This document shows positions 25,751 through 34,458 of a stretch of 64,000 bases of DNA, piece by piece (the stretch's first letter is position 1; every line of letters starts with the position of its first letter). A program made the position numbers and the translations under genes. Location: positions 1 to 64,000 of the forward strand of contig CAZRXG010000024.1 of assembly GCA_964603985.1 (NCBI GenBank), written 5' to 3'. Origin of the DNA: CAZRXG01 sp964603985. GTDB taxonomy: Bacteria > Chloroflexota > Anaerolineae > Aggregatilineales > UBA3940. Below the pieces are notes generated by a model. The model made no database searches, was not told where the DNA came from, and saw only the letters and a program-made list of their open reading frames with translations.

Positions 25751-27553
25751 CTAGTCGCCGGCCGCTGCCCCTGCTGGCGCTTCGGCCTGGGCCTTGTTGA
25801 AGGCCTTTAGAGCGTCGATGCCCAGCAGGATCGCTGCTACCGCCATGTAGAGGCCAAACAGGGCCGAGATTGCGTTGCCGATGTAGAACACGACCCCCGT
25901 GCCAGGCTTGGCATTGACGATGCCCATGATCAGCGCGTTGCGGATGGACACCCACAGCAAGGCGGCTATGGTGGTCACGTACATGAAGATGGCCGGGATG
26001 CCCACCCAGGCGTGGCGCTTCTTCTGACCGGCCAGCCAGATGGTGACCAGCAGCAACGCCAGGCTCGCAAAGAGCTGGTTGGAGCCGCCGAACAGCACCC
26101 AGATCCACTGCCAGTAGCCCGTGAAGACGATGAGCAGTGTCAGCAGTAGGGCCACGATGCTGCCCACATGCGGGTTCTTGAGGGCCGGGATCGCGTCGCC
26201 CAGCAGTTCCGCGCTGGCAATGCGCATGAAGCGGACCACCAGCTGCATGATGGTGATGCCCATCACGACCAGGAAGATCGAACCTACCGCACTACCCAGG
26301 CTCGTGGGGACACCGACCACGTTCATGAAGCGGGCCATGCCGCCCGCGAACACCCCGGCGGCGCCGGCCACCAGCTTGTAGTCCTGGGCCGCGTCATAGA
26401 TGGCGGTGCCGTCCGCTTTGGCGATCAGGGTCACGCCCATGATCAACGCCAGCACCGCCAACACACCCTCCAGGAACATCGCGCCGCCGCCCACCGGCAG
26501 GGTGTCGGTCTCCTTCTCAAGCTGGCGCGCCGTGCCTGAGGTGCTTACCAGGCTGTGCCAGCCCGAGATCGCGCCGCACGCAATGGTCACGAACAGGAGC
26601 GGCCACATTGGCCCCAGATGCGGCTGGTTGAACTTGACGTAGGCCGGGATCTTGAAGCTGGTGCTGACCGGGTCGGTGAAGGTGGCAATGGTGATGCCCA
26701 GTACCGAGAGCACCATGCTGATCGCCACGAACCAGAACGAGGTGTAGTTGACCGGCTGGGCGAAGCGCCAGATGGGCAGCACCGACCCCAGGTAGCAGAA
26801 GAGCATCATCATGATTGCCCAGAAGACGAAGCTCCACGTCACGGGAGCGCCGAACTGGGTCGCGTACAGGACGCCGCCCTCACCGCCCGCCAGGCCGTTG
26901 ATCCAGGCCACGACACCGTTCGGGCCGGCGAAGAGCGGCAGCGTGCCCACCCAGGCGCCGACCAGCGCGATCAAGACGGTGATGACAGTCGTCAGCAGCA
27001 GGTCTTGCTTCCAGCGGTAGGTCATCTGCCCCGCCAGCACACCGGCCAGCACGATGATCAGGAAGCCGAAAGGCACCACCGGGTTAGCCAACAGGGGCGA
27101 GATGATGGCACCAAAGGCACCCATGATCAGCAGCAGGTAGATATACAGGAAGGACAGCAGCAGGCCGCGCGAGCGGGGCGAGATGAGCTTGTAGCTCAGG
27201 CCGCCCATCGTCATGCCCTCGTTGCGCATGGACAGCAGGGCTGATGCGTAGTCCTGCACCCACCCGATGAAGAACGTGCCGATGATGATCCACAACAGCG
27301 CGGGCAGCCATCCGTACTGGAGGGCCGTGATCGGGCCAACGATCGGCCCCAGTGCTGCAATTGACTTGAACTGATAGCCAAACAGCACACTGGCCGAGGC
27401 AGGCATGAAGTCCACGCCGTCCTGGTACATGGTGGCAGGCGTAGCACGCTCAGGATCCGCCTCCATGACATCGCGGTCCATCTTGCGTGCGTAGACCTGG
27501 TAGCCCACCACGAAGAGCAAGACTACTGAAATAACAAGAACAGCAAGTGACAT
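25751..27553 (-). CDS. cstA: CstA-family transporter (carbon starvation protein)
   Basis: A 600-residue polytopic membrane protein with about 15-18 hydrophobic helices. The family-specific region has QDGVDFMPASASVLFGYQFK (about 45-64) and AALGPIVGPITALQYGWLPA. LISPRSRG and CGAISGWHSLVSTSGTARQL (about 330-349) follow. CstA/BtsT members import pyruvate or peptides, in E. coli on carbon starvation or pyruvate signals. AAGGAG lies 8 nt before ATG 27553. Two thioredoxin-like genes follow on the same strand. It lacks an obvious regulator next door. Confidence 0.95.
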   Translation of the reverse strand: MSLAVLVISVVLLFVVGYQVYARKMDRDVMEADPERATPATMYQDGVDFMPASASVLFGYQFKSIAALGPIVGPITALQYGWLPALLWIIIGTFFIGWVQDYASALLSMRNEGMTMGGLSYKLISPRSRGLLLSFLYIYLLLIMGAFGAIISPLLANPVVPFGFLIIVLAGVLAGQMTYRWKQDLLLTTVITVLIALVGAWVGTLPLFAGPNGVVAWINGLAGGEGGVLYATQFGAPVTWSFVFWAIMMMLFCYLGSVLPIWRFAQPVNYTSFWFVAISMVLSVLGITIATFTDPVSTSFKIPAYVKFNQPHLGPMWPLLFVTIACGAISGWHSLVSTSGTARQLEKETDTLPVGGGAMFLEGVLAVLALIMGVTLIAKADGTAIYDAAQDYKLVAGAAGVFAGGMARFMNVVGVPTSLGSAVGSIFLVVMGITIMQLVVRFMRIASAELLGDAIPALKNPHVGSIVALLLTLLIVFTGYWQWIWVLFGGSNQLFASLALLLVTIWLAGQKKRHAWVGIPAIFMYVTTIAALLWVSIRNALIMGIVNAKPGTGVVFYIGNAISALFGLYMAVAAILLGIDALKAFNKAQAEAPAGAAAGD

Positions 27554-28022
27554 CGCTCTCTCTCCTTATATGATATGTTTAGGTGAGCAAAAGAGACTTC
27601 ACGCATACGCGTGTTGATTATGAAGGGTCGATGTCTGCGTCAGCGATGAATGAAGCTGGATGAAGCTGCGCGAATCCCCGCTAAGGGGGCGAGCCTCCTC
27701 ACGAAGTGACAGGTCTCACCTCCTCTCCCACACCATAGTGTTGCACACGCAACAACCCATCATATAAAACCCTGTTGACGGGTTGAGGATACGGTTATTC
27801 TTGATGTTGGTGATAATTATTCGACCAGGGTTGTTACAGGCCTGACCGCCAGGAGATACCTCCATTGTACAAGAGGAAACGAAGCACGTAAAGACCATCT
27901 GGGCGAATGGAAGCATGAAAAAGTTGAGGAAAACCGCGAGATAGCTGTGAAGTACATTGAAGTGAGGCTGACGTACAGAACCTCTCCTCTACTTTCTCGT
28001 CCTGCCGAGTGAGTGCGTTCTT
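27554..28022. other. AT-rich intergenic region between cstA and the his leader
   Basis: About 470 bp with lower GC than its neighbours and no convincing gene. It holds the long leader or promoter of cstA (minus strand). There are small stems: TGTTGC-ACAC-GCAACA at 27739-27754 and CCCC-GCTAA-GGGG at 27676-27688. I could not match it to a known riboswitch class. Confidence 0.5.
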
Positions 28023-28051
28023 TTGACACGAGGCCATGATGGGGATATACT
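28023..28051 (+). promoter_or_regulatory. Consensus sigma-70 promoter of the his operon
   Basis: TTGACA (28023-28028), exactly 17 bp, then TATACT (28046-28051). The transcript should start at 28056-28061, at or just before the leader-peptide ATG at 28061. Confidence 0.85.
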
Positions 28052-28060
28052 CCCTGCGCG

Positions 28061-28159
28061 ATGCTGAACAAAACTGTGTCTATCCACGTCCATCATCACC
28101 ATCATCATGACGCCAATTGGCTGCTGGCCCGGTGGCGGCGATGGTGCTTGGCTGGATAA
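28061..28159 (+). CDS. hisL: His operon leader peptide
   Basis: A 32-codon reading frame starts with MLNKTVSI, followed by a run of seven histidines in eight residues (HVHHHHHH, codons 28085-28108). It ends with a Trp/Arg-rich tail and TAA at 28157. A His-codon run just before an intrinsic terminator and hisG is the hallmark of ribosome-mediated attenuation. With scarce His-tRNA the ribosome stalls on the His codons and an antiterminator can form. The promoter's -10 ends 9 nt before the ATG, so the mRNA is leaderless or nearly so and lacks a Shine-Dalgarno site. Too short for normal gene finders. Confidence 0.88.
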   Translation: MLNKTVSIHVHHHHHHDANWLLARWRRWCLAG

Positions 28160-28199
28160 AAAGCATCAACGATACCAAAAAGTGACTGAGAGTTCACTG

Positions 28200-28229
28200 G
28201 CCTCCCCGGAGCAGCGGGGAGGCTTTTTT
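28200..28229 (+). terminator. Attenuator terminator of the his operon
   Basis: GCCTCCCC (28200-28207) and GGGGAGGC (28216-28223) form a perfect 8-bp stem with an 8-nt loop, followed by six T. It lies 40 bp after the leader-peptide stop and 30 bp before hisG. An upstream stem AGTGA (28181-28185)/TCACT (28194-28198) abuts it and may take part in alternative folding. Confidence 0.88.
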
Positions 28230-28259
28230 GATTGATCGACAGGATCGGGAGAGTATGCT

Positions 28260-29279
28260 ATGGACTCCTCACCCCAGGTTCGGCTGGCACTGCCGAGTAA
28301 GGGCCACCTGGAAGACGAAACGTTCCGCTTCTTGAGAGACTGCGGTCTGCGAGTTAACAAGACCAACCCCCGCCAGTACAGCGCGCGCATCCCGGCCCTG
28401 CCGGAGGTGCTGGTGCTGTTCCAGCGCGCACGCGACATTGCTAAAAGCGTTGCCGCCGGGGATGTCGACCTGGGCATTACCGGCTACGATACGGTCTACG
28501 AGTCGCTGGGCGACGCATTCGACGAGGTTGTGCTGGTCCACGAGTCGCTGGGCTACGGGGAATGCGACCTGGTCGTGGCCGTACCCGACGAGTGGGACAC
28601 GGTCGATGACCTGGCCGGACTGGCCGCCAGGGCAGAAAGCGAGAGAGGGCTTCGTGCCGCCACCAAGCACACCCATTCGGCGCGCCGTTTCTTCGATGAG
28701 CACGGAGTCGAAGGAATACGCATCGTCAGTGCGGACGGCGCGCTGGAGGCCGCCCCGACGGTTGGCTATGCGGACTTCATCGTTGACATCACCACCACCG
28801 GCACGACGCTGCGGGATAACCATCTGAAGCCGCTGCCGGACGGCACCATTGTCGAGGCGCAGGCGGTGCTGATCGGCAACCGGGAGTCGCTTGAGCGCCG
28901 CCAGGCGGTGCTGTCCGCCACGTGCCACATGCTGGAATTCATCGAGGCCCACCTCCAGGCACGCGATAAATACCTGGTGTTTGCCAACATGCGGGGCGGG
29001 TCGGCGGAGGAAGTTGCCGGGCGCATGTTCACCCAGACCGAACTGGGCGGGCTGCAAGGCCCCACGATCTCGCCGATCATCTCCCCCTCACAGGAAGGCG
29101 GCTGGTGGGCGGTAAACATCGTGGTTTCGTCTGAGAAGCTGTACCGTGCCATCCAGCAGTTGCGCGCCATTGGCGGGAGCGGCGTGGTTGCGACCCCGGC
29201 CACCTACATTTTCGAGGAGCGCCCCGCCCGCTACCAGCGTCTGCTGGCCGACCTGGGCAAAGAGGAGATAAACGCATGA
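28260..29279 (+). CDS. hisG: ATP phosphoribosyltransferase
   Basis: HisG condenses ATP and PRPP in the first step of histidine synthesis and is the feedback-inhibited enzyme. The 339-residue protein is the long form. It has two periplasmic-binding-protein-like lobes (VRLALPSKGHLEDE, AAGDVDLGITGYDTVYE, and the PRPP loop DITTTGTTLRDNHL, about 178-191), plus a C-terminal ACT-like regulatory domain (about 240-335), so it does not need HisZ. GGGAGAG lies 6 nt before ATG 28260. It is the first structural gene after the attenuator and overlaps hisD by ATGA. Confidence 0.96.
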   Translation: MDSSPQVRLALPSKGHLEDETFRFLRDCGLRVNKTNPRQYSARIPALPEVLVLFQRARDIAKSVAAGDVDLGITGYDTVYESLGDAFDEVVLVHESLGYGECDLVVAVPDEWDTVDDLAGLAARAESERGLRAATKHTHSARRFFDEHGVEGIRIVSADGALEAAPTVGYADFIVDITTTGTTLRDNHLKPLPDGTIVEAQAVLIGNRESLERRQAVLSATCHMLEFIEAHLQARDKYLVFANMRGGSAEEVAGRMFTQTELGGLQGPTISPIISPSQEGGWWAVNIVVSSEKLYRAIQQLRAIGGSGVVATPATYIFEERPARYQRLLADLGKEEINA

Positions 29280-30613
29280 GCGGTCTGCTGCGTATCTACG
29301 AACTCGAGGAAGCCCGGCAGGGCATCCTGCGGCGCGTTCCGCCCGACGAGCTTGAGGTGACCGAAAGCGTCAGGAAAAGCATCGAGGCTATCTTCGGCGA
29401 GCCGCTGACGCCGGAGCAGGCGGTTCGACGGGTGATCGGCGACGTGCGGGCAGGCGGCGACAACGCACTGCGCGCCTGGATGGAGCGCATCGACCGGGTG
29501 GCACTTGACGCGCTGTCCGCTTCGCCGGAGGAGATCACGGCGGGGGTTGAGGCCACACCGCCGGAGGTCATCGACGCGCTGAGACTGTCCGCACAGCGGA
29601 TCGAGCGCTTCTACCGGCAGCAGCCGCTCACCTCATGGCTGGATGTGGGCGAAGAAGGCGTCCTGGGCCAGGTCATCCTGCCGGTTGACCGGGTGGGCGT
29701 TTACGTGCCGGGCGGCACCGCCCCGCTTCCATCCTCGCTGCTGATGAGCGCGATCCCCGCCCAGGTGGCCGGGGTTAAGGGGATCATCGCCTGCACGCCG
29801 CCGGGGCGCGATGGCTCGTTGCCGCCCGTGATTCTGGCGGCAGCGCACGTCGCCGGGGTCGAGCGGGTGTACAAGCTCGGCGGGGCGCAGGCCATCGCAG
29901 CGATGGCCTACGGCACCGAGAGCGTCCCCCGCGTGGACAAGATCGTCGGGCCGGGCAACCTGTTCGTGACGCTCGCCAAGCGGCAGGTGTACGGCGCGGT
30001 GGGCATCGAGGGGCTGCTGGGGCCGACCGAGACGCTGATCATCGCCGACGAGCACGCCAACCCGGCCTACGTCGCCGCCGACCTGCTGGCGCAGGCCGAG
30101 CACGACGTGCTGGCCCAGGCGATCCTCGTCACGCCCAGCCGCGACCTGGCAGGGGCAGTCGCCGCCGAGGTCGAGGCGCAGGCCGCCGACCTGAGCCGCA
30201 GGGCGATCTTCCGGGAGTCGCTGGCACACCGGGGCGGCGTGATCATCGTGCCCGACCTTGAGACCGCCTTCGATCTGGCCGACGAGTATGCCGCCGAACA
30301 CCTGCAGCTCTCGGTCGAAGAGCCGTTCAACTGGCTGGGCAAGGTCAGGCATGCCGGTGCGATCTTCCTCGGTGAACACTCATTTGAGGTGCTGGGCGAC
30401 TACGTGGCCGGGCCGAGCCACAGCCTGCCCACCGGCGGCACGGCCCGCTTTGCGTCAGGGCTGAACGTGCTGGACTTTGTCAAAGTGACGGGTGTGATCG
30501 GGTTGCAGCCGCAAACCACCGCCCGACTGAGCGCCCCGGCTGCCACGCTGGCCCGTGCCGAGGAATTGACGGCCCACGCCGCCGCCGCCGATGCGAGGAG
30601 TGAGGCCCAATGA
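29276..30613 (+). CDS. hisD: Histidinol dehydrogenase
   Basis: HisD performs the last two oxidations from L-histidinol to L-histidine with NAD and zinc. The 445-residue protein has DRVGVYVPGGTAPLPSSLLM (about 142-161), VYKLGGAQAIAAMAYGTESV and the signature VDKIVGPGNLFVTLAKRQVY (about 219-238). The catalytic EHLQLSVEEP (about 340-349) and GPSHSLPTGGTARF (about 379-392) follow. The ATG overlaps the hisG stop and the stop overlaps the hisC start, both as ATGA. Length is normal. Confidence 0.97.
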   Translation: MSGLLRIYELEEARQGILRRVPPDELEVTESVRKSIEAIFGEPLTPEQAVRRVIGDVRAGGDNALRAWMERIDRVALDALSASPEEITAGVEATPPEVIDALRLSAQRIERFYRQQPLTSWLDVGEEGVLGQVILPVDRVGVYVPGGTAPLPSSLLMSAIPAQVAGVKGIIACTPPGRDGSLPPVILAAAHVAGVERVYKLGGAQAIAAMAYGTESVPRVDKIVGPGNLFVTLAKRQVYGAVGIEGLLGPTETLIIADEHANPAYVAADLLAQAEHDVLAQAILVTPSRDLAGAVAAEVEAQAADLSRRAIFRESLAHRGGVIIVPDLETAFDLADEYAAEHLQLSVEEPFNWLGKVRHAGAIFLGEHSFEVLGDYVAGPSHSLPTGGTARFASGLNVLDFVKVTGVIGLQPQTTARLSAPAATLARAEELTAHAAAADARSEAQ

Positions 30614-31734
30614 GTGATATAAAGCTCCACATCAAGGCAGCCGGGCTGGTCCGGGATGACATCCTGCGGATGGAGCCTTATACGCCCATCCTGCCCTTCG
30701 AGGTGCTGAGCGAGCAGTTAGGCCGCCCGCCGGAGCAGATCGTCAAGCTGGACGCCAACGAGAACCCCTACGGGCCATCCCCCAGGGCGCTGGCCGCGCT
30801 CAGGCAGATCGACGCCAGAGCGCCCATCTACCCCGACCCGGAGGCACGTAAGCTGCGCGCGATGCTGTCCGAATACCTGGGCGTCGATGCCGCGTATATT
30901 CTGGCCGGGGCGGGGGCCGACGAGCTGATCGACCTGATCATGCGGCTGTTCCTGAACCCCGGCGATGCCATCATCAACTGCCCACCGACCTTTGGCATGT
31001 ACGCCTTCGACGCTGCACTGTCGGGGGCGCGGATGGTGAGCGTGCCGCGCCGGGCGGATTTCACCCTCGACGTTGAGGGGATCGAGCAGGCGGCCTGCCG
31101 GGAGAACGCCAGGCTGCTGTTCGTCGCGACGCCCAACAATCCCGACGGCGGCCTACTCGACCCCGCCGACCTGGATCGCCTGCTGAGGCTCCCATTGGTG
31201 GTGGTGGCCGACGAGGCTTACATTGAGTTCAGCGGCGCGGAGAGCGCAGTGCAGCGCGTCCCTGAAGCGCCCAACCTGATCGTGCTGCGCACCTTCAGCA
31301 AGTGGGCCGGGCTGGCCGGGCTGCGGGTCGGCTACGGCGTGTTCCCGCTGGCACTGATGGAGCACCTGTGGAAGATCAAGCAGCCGTACAACCTGAACGT
31401 CGCGGCGGACGCGGCAGCGCAGGCATCGCTGGCAGATTTATCCACGTTGCAGGCGCGCGTGCGGCAGGTGATCGCCGAGCGCGAGCGCCTGGAGCGCGAA
31501 TTGGCAAACATCCCCTACCTGGAGCCCTACCCCAGCCGCAGCAACTTTGTGCTGTGCCGGGTGGTCGGCGTGGATGCCGCCCGGCTCAAGCGGCGGCTGG
31601 CCGAGGAGGAGGGCATCCTCATCCGGTACTTCGACAAGCCGGGGCTGCGCGACCACATCCGCATATCGGCGGGTAAGCCGGAGCACACCGACGCGCTGCT
31701 GGCCGCACTCAGGAGAATAGGAGCACAAGCATGA
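30610..31734 (+). CDS. hisC: Histidinol-phosphate aminotransferase
   Basis: HisC transaminates imidazole-acetol phosphate to histidinol phosphate with glutamate and PLP. The 374-residue fold-type I aminotransferase shows KLDANENPYGPSPRAL (about 44-59), GAGADELIDLIMRLFLNPGD, FVATPNNPDGG (about 174-184), VVADEAYIEFSG and the PLP lysine in LRTFSKWAGLAGLRVGYGVF (about 223-242). The C-terminal Arg in DHIRISAGKPEHT binds the substrate. Translationally coupled to hisD and hisB. Confidence 0.96.
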   Translation: MSDIKLHIKAAGLVRDDILRMEPYTPILPFEVLSEQLGRPPEQIVKLDANENPYGPSPRALAALRQIDARAPIYPDPEARKLRAMLSEYLGVDAAYILAGAGADELIDLIMRLFLNPGDAIINCPPTFGMYAFDAALSGARMVSVPRRADFTLDVEGIEQAACRENARLLFVATPNNPDGGLLDPADLDRLLRLPLVVVADEAYIEFSGAESAVQRVPEAPNLIVLRTFSKWAGLAGLRVGYGVFPLALMEHLWKIKQPYNLNVAADAAAQASLADLSTLQARVRQVIAERERLERELANIPYLEPYPSRSNFVLCRVVGVDAARLKRRLAEEEGILIRYFDKPGLRDHIRISAGKPEHTDALLAALRRIGAQA

Positions 31735-32327
31735 GCGAGCGCCGGGCAACGGTTAAACGGGTCACCAACGAGACGCAGATCGAGTTAACGCTCGATCTGG
31801 ATGGGAGCGGCCAGGCTGACATCGACACGGGCGTCGGCTTCTTTGACCACATGCTGCACCACGTGGCAGTGCACGGCCTGTTCGACCTGAGCGTCAGGGC
31901 CACCGGCGACCTGCACATCGACGCCCACCACACCGTCGAGGACGTGGCTATCGCCTTCGGGCAGGCGCTGGCGCAGGCGCTCGGCGACCGCAGGGGCATC
32001 GTGCGCATGGGGGCGACCTACGTCCCGATGGATGAGGCACTGGCGCGGGTGGTCATCGACCTGAGTGGCCGTCCCTACGTGGTGATCGAGGCCACCTTCG
32101 ACGCGCCGATGCTGGGCACCATGCCCACCTCGCTGGTGGCGCACGTCTTCGAGTCCATCGCCTTCAACGGGGAGCTGAACCTGCACGCTCACGTGCTCTA
32201 TGGGCGCGACGATCACCACAAGGCGGAGGCATTGTTTAAGGCACTGGGACGCGCGCTGGACGCTGCCACCCGGATCGACGGGCGGTGGGGCGGTATCCCC
32301 AGCACGAAAGGGACGCTGACGGCATGA
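31731..32327 (+). CDS. hisB: Imidazoleglycerol-phosphate dehydratase
   Basis: A 198-residue monofunctional HisB dehydratase, without the histidinol-phosphatase domain found in enterobacteria. The manganese ligands lie in two repeats: GFFDHMLHHVAVHG with DAHHTVEDVAIAFGQALAQA (about 63-82), and AFNGELNLHAHV with DDHHKAEALFKALGRAL (about 162-178). It converts IGP to imidazole-acetol phosphate. It overlaps hisC and hisH by ATGA. Confidence 0.96.
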   Translation: MSERRATVKRVTNETQIELTLDLDGSGQADIDTGVGFFDHMLHHVAVHGLFDLSVRATGDLHIDAHHTVEDVAIAFGQALAQALGDRRGIVRMGATYVPMDEALARVVIDLSGRPYVVIEATFDAPMLGTMPTSLVAHVFESIAFNGELNLHAHVLYGRDDHHKAEALFKALGRALDAATRIDGRWGGIPSTKGTLTA

Positions 32328-32941
32328 CCATCGCAATCATTGACTACGGAGCCGGGAACTTGCGCAGCGTGCGCAATACGCTGACCCACCTCGGCGTGCA
32401 GGTGATCACCGCCAGCACGCCCGACCAACTCGACGGCGCGGACAAGATCGTGCTGCCGGGCGTGGGCGCGTTCGGCGCGGGGATAGCCCGTCTGCGCGAC
32501 GCGGGCTTTGAAGCACCTATCAGGACAGCCGTCGAGGCGGGCACGCCCCTGCTGGGCATCTGCCTGGGGCTGCAATACCTTTTTGAGAGCAGCGACGAGA
32601 TGGGCCTCCACGAGGGTTTGGGCCTGCTGCCGGGGTGCGTCACCCGTTTCCCGCCCGACGGCCCCAAGGTGCCCCACATCGGCTGGAACGGGCTGCACAT
32701 CCAATGCAACAGCCCCCTGCTGGCCGGTGTGCCGGACGGCGCGTATGCCTACTTCGTGCATTCGTACTACGCCCGGCCCGACAACGCCGACAGCGTGCTT
32801 GCCACCACAGAGTACGGCATCGCCTTCGCCTCGGTGGTGGGGCAGGGCAATATCTTCGGCATCCAATGCCACCCGGAGAAGAGCCAGCGCGTCGGGCTGC
32901 GTATTCTCGAGAACTTCATCGAGATGGGCGGTGCATCATGA
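32324..32941 (+). CDS. hisH: Imidazole glycerol phosphate synthase, glutaminase subunit
   Basis: HisH releases ammonia from glutamine and channels it to HisF. It is a 205-residue class-I glutaminase with IAIIDYGAGNLRSV at the start, the nucleophile in TPLLGICLGLQYLFE (about Cys 82) and the His-Glu pair in FGIQCHPEKSQ (about 185-195). I place the start at ATG 32324, overlapping the hisB stop as ATGA; a longer frame from 32285 only adds 13 residues read from hisB. Works with HisF encoded 0.7 kb downstream. Confidence 0.96.
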   Translation: MTIAIIDYGAGNLRSVRNTLTHLGVQVITASTPDQLDGADKIVLPGVGAFGAGIARLRDAGFEAPIRTAVEAGTPLLGICLGLQYLFESSDEMGLHEGLGLLPGCVTRFPPDGPKVPHIGWNGLHIQCNSPLLAGVPDGAYAYFVHSYYARPDNADSVLATTEYGIAFASVVGQGNIFGIQCHPEKSQRVGLRILENFIEMGGAS

Positions 32942-33669
32942 TCGTCTATCCTGCCATCGACCTGCGCGGCGGGCGCGTCGTGCGGCTGGTTCAGGGCGAC
33001 CCGGCGCGGGAAACCGTCCACAGCGACGACCCGCTGGCGACTGCGCAGCGCTGGCGAGACGCCGGGGCCGGATGGCTGCACGTCATCAACCTGGACGGTG
33101 CACTGGGCGAGGCATCGTCGAACCTGGCGATCCTCTCACAGTTGGCACAGGTCGGGCTTCCGATCCAGTTCGGCGGCGGCCTGCGCTCGCCGGAGGATGC
33201 ACAGCAGGCACTTGAGGCCGGGGCGGCGCGGGTCATACTTGGCACGCTGGCCGTGAGGCAGCCTGACGCGGCGGGCGAGGCTGTGAGGCACTTCGGTCCG
33301 GAGGCGGTGGCCGTCGCCCTCGACGCGCAAGGGAACAGAGTGGCGACGCACGGCTGGCAGGAACAAAGCGACTGGACGCCAGTCGGGCTGGGCAGACGCT
33401 TCGCAGATATGGGCGTCAGGCACGCGCTGTACACCGACATCAGCCGCGACGGCGGGCTGACGGGCGTCAACGTCGAGGCGACGGCCCGACTGGCCCGCGA
33501 AACCGGCCTGAGCGTGATTGCGTCCGGGGGCGTTGCCTCGCTGGACGACGTGCGGGCGCTGGCGGCAGCAAAGGCCAGGATCGCCGGGGTGGTGATCGGC
33601 AAGGCGCTGTACACGGGAGCGTTCACGCTGGAGGACGCCATCCGCGCGAACTGCGAATCCGAAAACTGA
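32938..33669 (+). CDS. hisA: ProFAR isomerase
   Basis: HisA isomerises the ProFAR aminoaldose to PRFAR by an Amadori rearrangement. The 243-residue TIM barrel starts MIVYPAIDLRGGRVVRLVQG, with the catalytic Asp at position 8. It has the half-barrel phosphate sites QFGGGLRSPEDA and IASGGVASLDDVRAL, and the second catalytic Asp in ALYTDISRDGGLTGVN (about 164-179). The ATG overlaps the hisH stop (ATGA). It is followed 12 bp later by hisF, its structural homologue. Confidence 0.96.
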   Translation: MIVYPAIDLRGGRVVRLVQGDPARETVHSDDPLATAQRWRDAGAGWLHVINLDGALGEASSNLAILSQLAQVGLPIQFGGGLRSPEDAQQALEAGAARVILGTLAVRQPDAAGEAVRHFGPEAVAVALDAQGNRVATHGWQEQSDWTPVGLGRRFADMGVRHALYTDISRDGGLTGVNVEATARLARETGLSVIASGGVASLDDVRALAAAKARIAGVVIGKALYTGAFTLEDAIRANCESEN

Positions 33670-33681
33670 GAGGAGACCATA

Positions 33682-34458
33682 ATGCTGGCAAAGCGCATCA
33701 TACCCTGCCTGGACGTACACGCCGGGCGCGTGGTCAAGGGCGTCAACTTCGTCAACCTGCGTGACGCAGGCGACCCGGTTGAGCACGCCCAGGTCTACGA
33801 TGCCGAGGGCGCGGACGAATTGACTTTCCTCGACATCACGGCCACCCACGAAGCCCGCGAGACCATGCTCGACGTGGTGCGTGGGGTGGCGGACTCGATC
33901 TTCATCCCCTTTGCGGTGGGCGGCGGCATCCGCAGCGTGGACGACATGCGTGATACGCTGCTGGCCGGTGCGGATAAAATCTCGATCAACAGCGCCGCCG
34001 TGCGCACCCCGGATCTGATCGCCGAGGGGGCGAAGCGCTTCGGCAGCCAGTGCATCGTGGTTGCCGTCGATGCCCGGTGGGACGGGTCGATGTACGAGGT
34101 GTACATCAACGGCGGGCGCATTCCGACCGGGATCGACGCGGTCGAGTGGGCCAAAGAAGTTGAGGCGCGGGGCGCGGGCGAGATCCTGCTGACCAGCATG
34201 GATCGCGACGGCACGCAGGTCGGTTACGAGCTGCGACTGACCCGCACCATCGCCGAGGCGGTTGACATCCCGGTGATCGCCTCTGGCGGCGCGGGCAAAA
34301 AAGAACACTTCTACGACGCGCTGACCGAGGGCAAAGCCGACGCAGCACTGGCCGCCAGCCTCTTTCACTTCCGCGACCTGAGCATTGGCGACCTGAAGTG
34401 CTACCTCATCGGGCGCGGCGTCCCGGTCAGGCCGTTTGAGGAGGCGTCGCTTGACTGA
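33682..34458 (+). CDS. hisF: Imidazole glycerol phosphate synthase, cyclase subunit
   Basis: HisF uses ammonia from HisH to cleave and cyclise PRFAR, yielding IGP and AICAR. The 258-residue TIM barrel has RIIPCLDVHAGRVVKGVNFV (about 5-24, with catalytic Asp), PFAVGGGIRSVDDM, the second Asp in LLTSMDRDGTQVGYEL (about 171-186) and VIASGGAGKKEHFYDAL. AICAR is the substrate of PurH, encoded two genes downstream. GAGGAG inside its 3' end serves the next gene. Confidence 0.97.
   Translation: MLAKRIIPCLDVHAGRVVKGVNFVNLRDAGDPVEHAQVYDAEGADELTFLDITATHEARETMLDVVRGVADSIFIPFAVGGGIRSVDDMRDTLLAGADKISINSAAVRTPDLIAEGAKRFGSQCIVVAVDARWDGSMYEVYINGGRIPTGIDAVEWAKEVEARGAGEILLTSMDRDGTQVGYELRLTRTIAEAVDIPVIASGGAGKKEHFYDALTEGKADAALAASLFHFRDLSIGDLKCYLIGRGVPVRPFEEASLD

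Noticed and set aside
24799..25800. 333-residue plus-strand frame opposite the thioredoxin-like genes
   Set aside because: Low-complexity composition and no ribosome site; the minus strand has coherent thioredoxin-fold motifs.
28083..28110. CAT/CAC run as a simple-sequence repeat or His-tag artefact
   Set aside because: It lies in frame in a short peptide between a consensus promoter and an intrinsic terminator directly before hisG, which fits attenuation far better.
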